Of a stretch of 64,000 nt of DNA, positions 63,901 to 64,000 are shown piece after piece. Position 1 is the stretch's first letter; each line of letters begins with the position of its first letter. Source of the stretch: Streptomyces deccanensis (GTDB lineage Bacteria; Actinomycetota; Actinomycetes; Streptomycetales; Streptomycetaceae). Location: NCBI RefSeq assembly GCF_022385335.1, contig NZ_CP092431.1:1922001-1986000 (forward strand), read 5' to 3'. The translations under genes and the position numbers were made by a program. The notes beneath the pieces are model-generated. The model was not told where the DNA came from, did not search any database, and saw only the letters and a list, made by a program, of their open reading frames with translations.

Positions 63901-64000
63901 GGGTGCAAGCGGTCAGGGACGCGACACGGTTCTCGCGGTGGCGATGGAACCGGAGGAGAACTTGTGCGCGGGAGGCTCGGTCCGTCACGCGCGGCGGCGT

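Noticed and set aside
63850..64000. SAM (S-box) riboswitch before metN
   Set aside because: No S-box core is visible in the 100 bases upstream; the leader may continue beyond the window.

Overview
The window is high-GC (about 70%) chromosomal DNA with GTG/TTG starts, stop/start overlaps of the GTGA and ATGA type and strong third-position GC, all typical of Streptomyces. ssgB, the SecDF set, the fused BluB-CobT protein and the gene order relA-apt-secF-secD-yajC-ruvBAC-yebC-pdxTS-pimA-acyltransferase-pgsA ... thrS ... ssgB match what I recall of the core chromosome of S. coelicolor and relatives. No biosynthetic cluster, phage, IS element or CRISPR array is visible. No search could be run; family names come from reading the translations.

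Region 1 (1-18.7 kb) is housekeeping. A partial metallo-beta-lactamase-fold hydrolase diverges from a membrane-anchored cyclophilin and a DUF349 protein. A long minus-strand run follows: pgsA, acyltransferase and pimA (phosphatidylinositol mannoside synthesis), a LemA-like protein, pdxS and pdxT (PLP), yebC, ruvC-ruvA-ruvB (Holliday junction resolution), yajC-secD-secF (protein export), apt and relA ((p)ppGpp). A 39-bp perfect inverted repeat enclosing a 24-bp tandem array lies between pdxS and the LemA-like gene.

Region 2 (18.9-30.1 kb) holds an EF-G-like GTPase, a three-helix membrane protein preceded by five CTGATC/GATCAG motifs, a HIT protein, a potassium channel, thrS, a coupled pair of unknown protein and DUF4365 nuclease-like protein, a DnaQ-type exonuclease, tRNA-Val(CAC) and an SRPBCC protein.

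Region 3 (30.2-40.1 kb) looks accessory: a multi-spanning SCO7613-like membrane protein, then a sugar-uptake operon (binding protein, two permeases), a YesL/DUF624 protein and a Tat-exported PL26/YetA-like polysaccharide lyase, with LacI-type operators in front. A second, identical tRNA-Val(CAC) closes this segment, so two direct tRNA copies flank about 10.4 kb.

Region 4 (40.1-49.5 kb) has a PGPGW membrane protein, ssgB (sporulation septation), a CGNR zinc-finger protein, several small membrane proteins, a DsbA-like thioredoxin-fold protein, a double-GNAT acetyltransferase, pabC-pabB (folate), a five-gene tRNA operon (Gly, Cys, three Val), a zinc-ribbon/His-rich protein and an aminoglycoside-phosphotransferase-fold protein.

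Region 5 (49.7-64 kb) has a small conserved protein, a membrane-anchored Ser/Thr kinase, a SpoU/TrmH rRNA methyltransferase, cobalamin genes (CysG-like cobA, a 1513-aa low-complexity + BluB + CobT fusion, cobL), a GNAT acetyltransferase and the methionine importer metQ-metI-metN. Dispersed palindromic repeats of two families sit in the intergenic gaps throughout.
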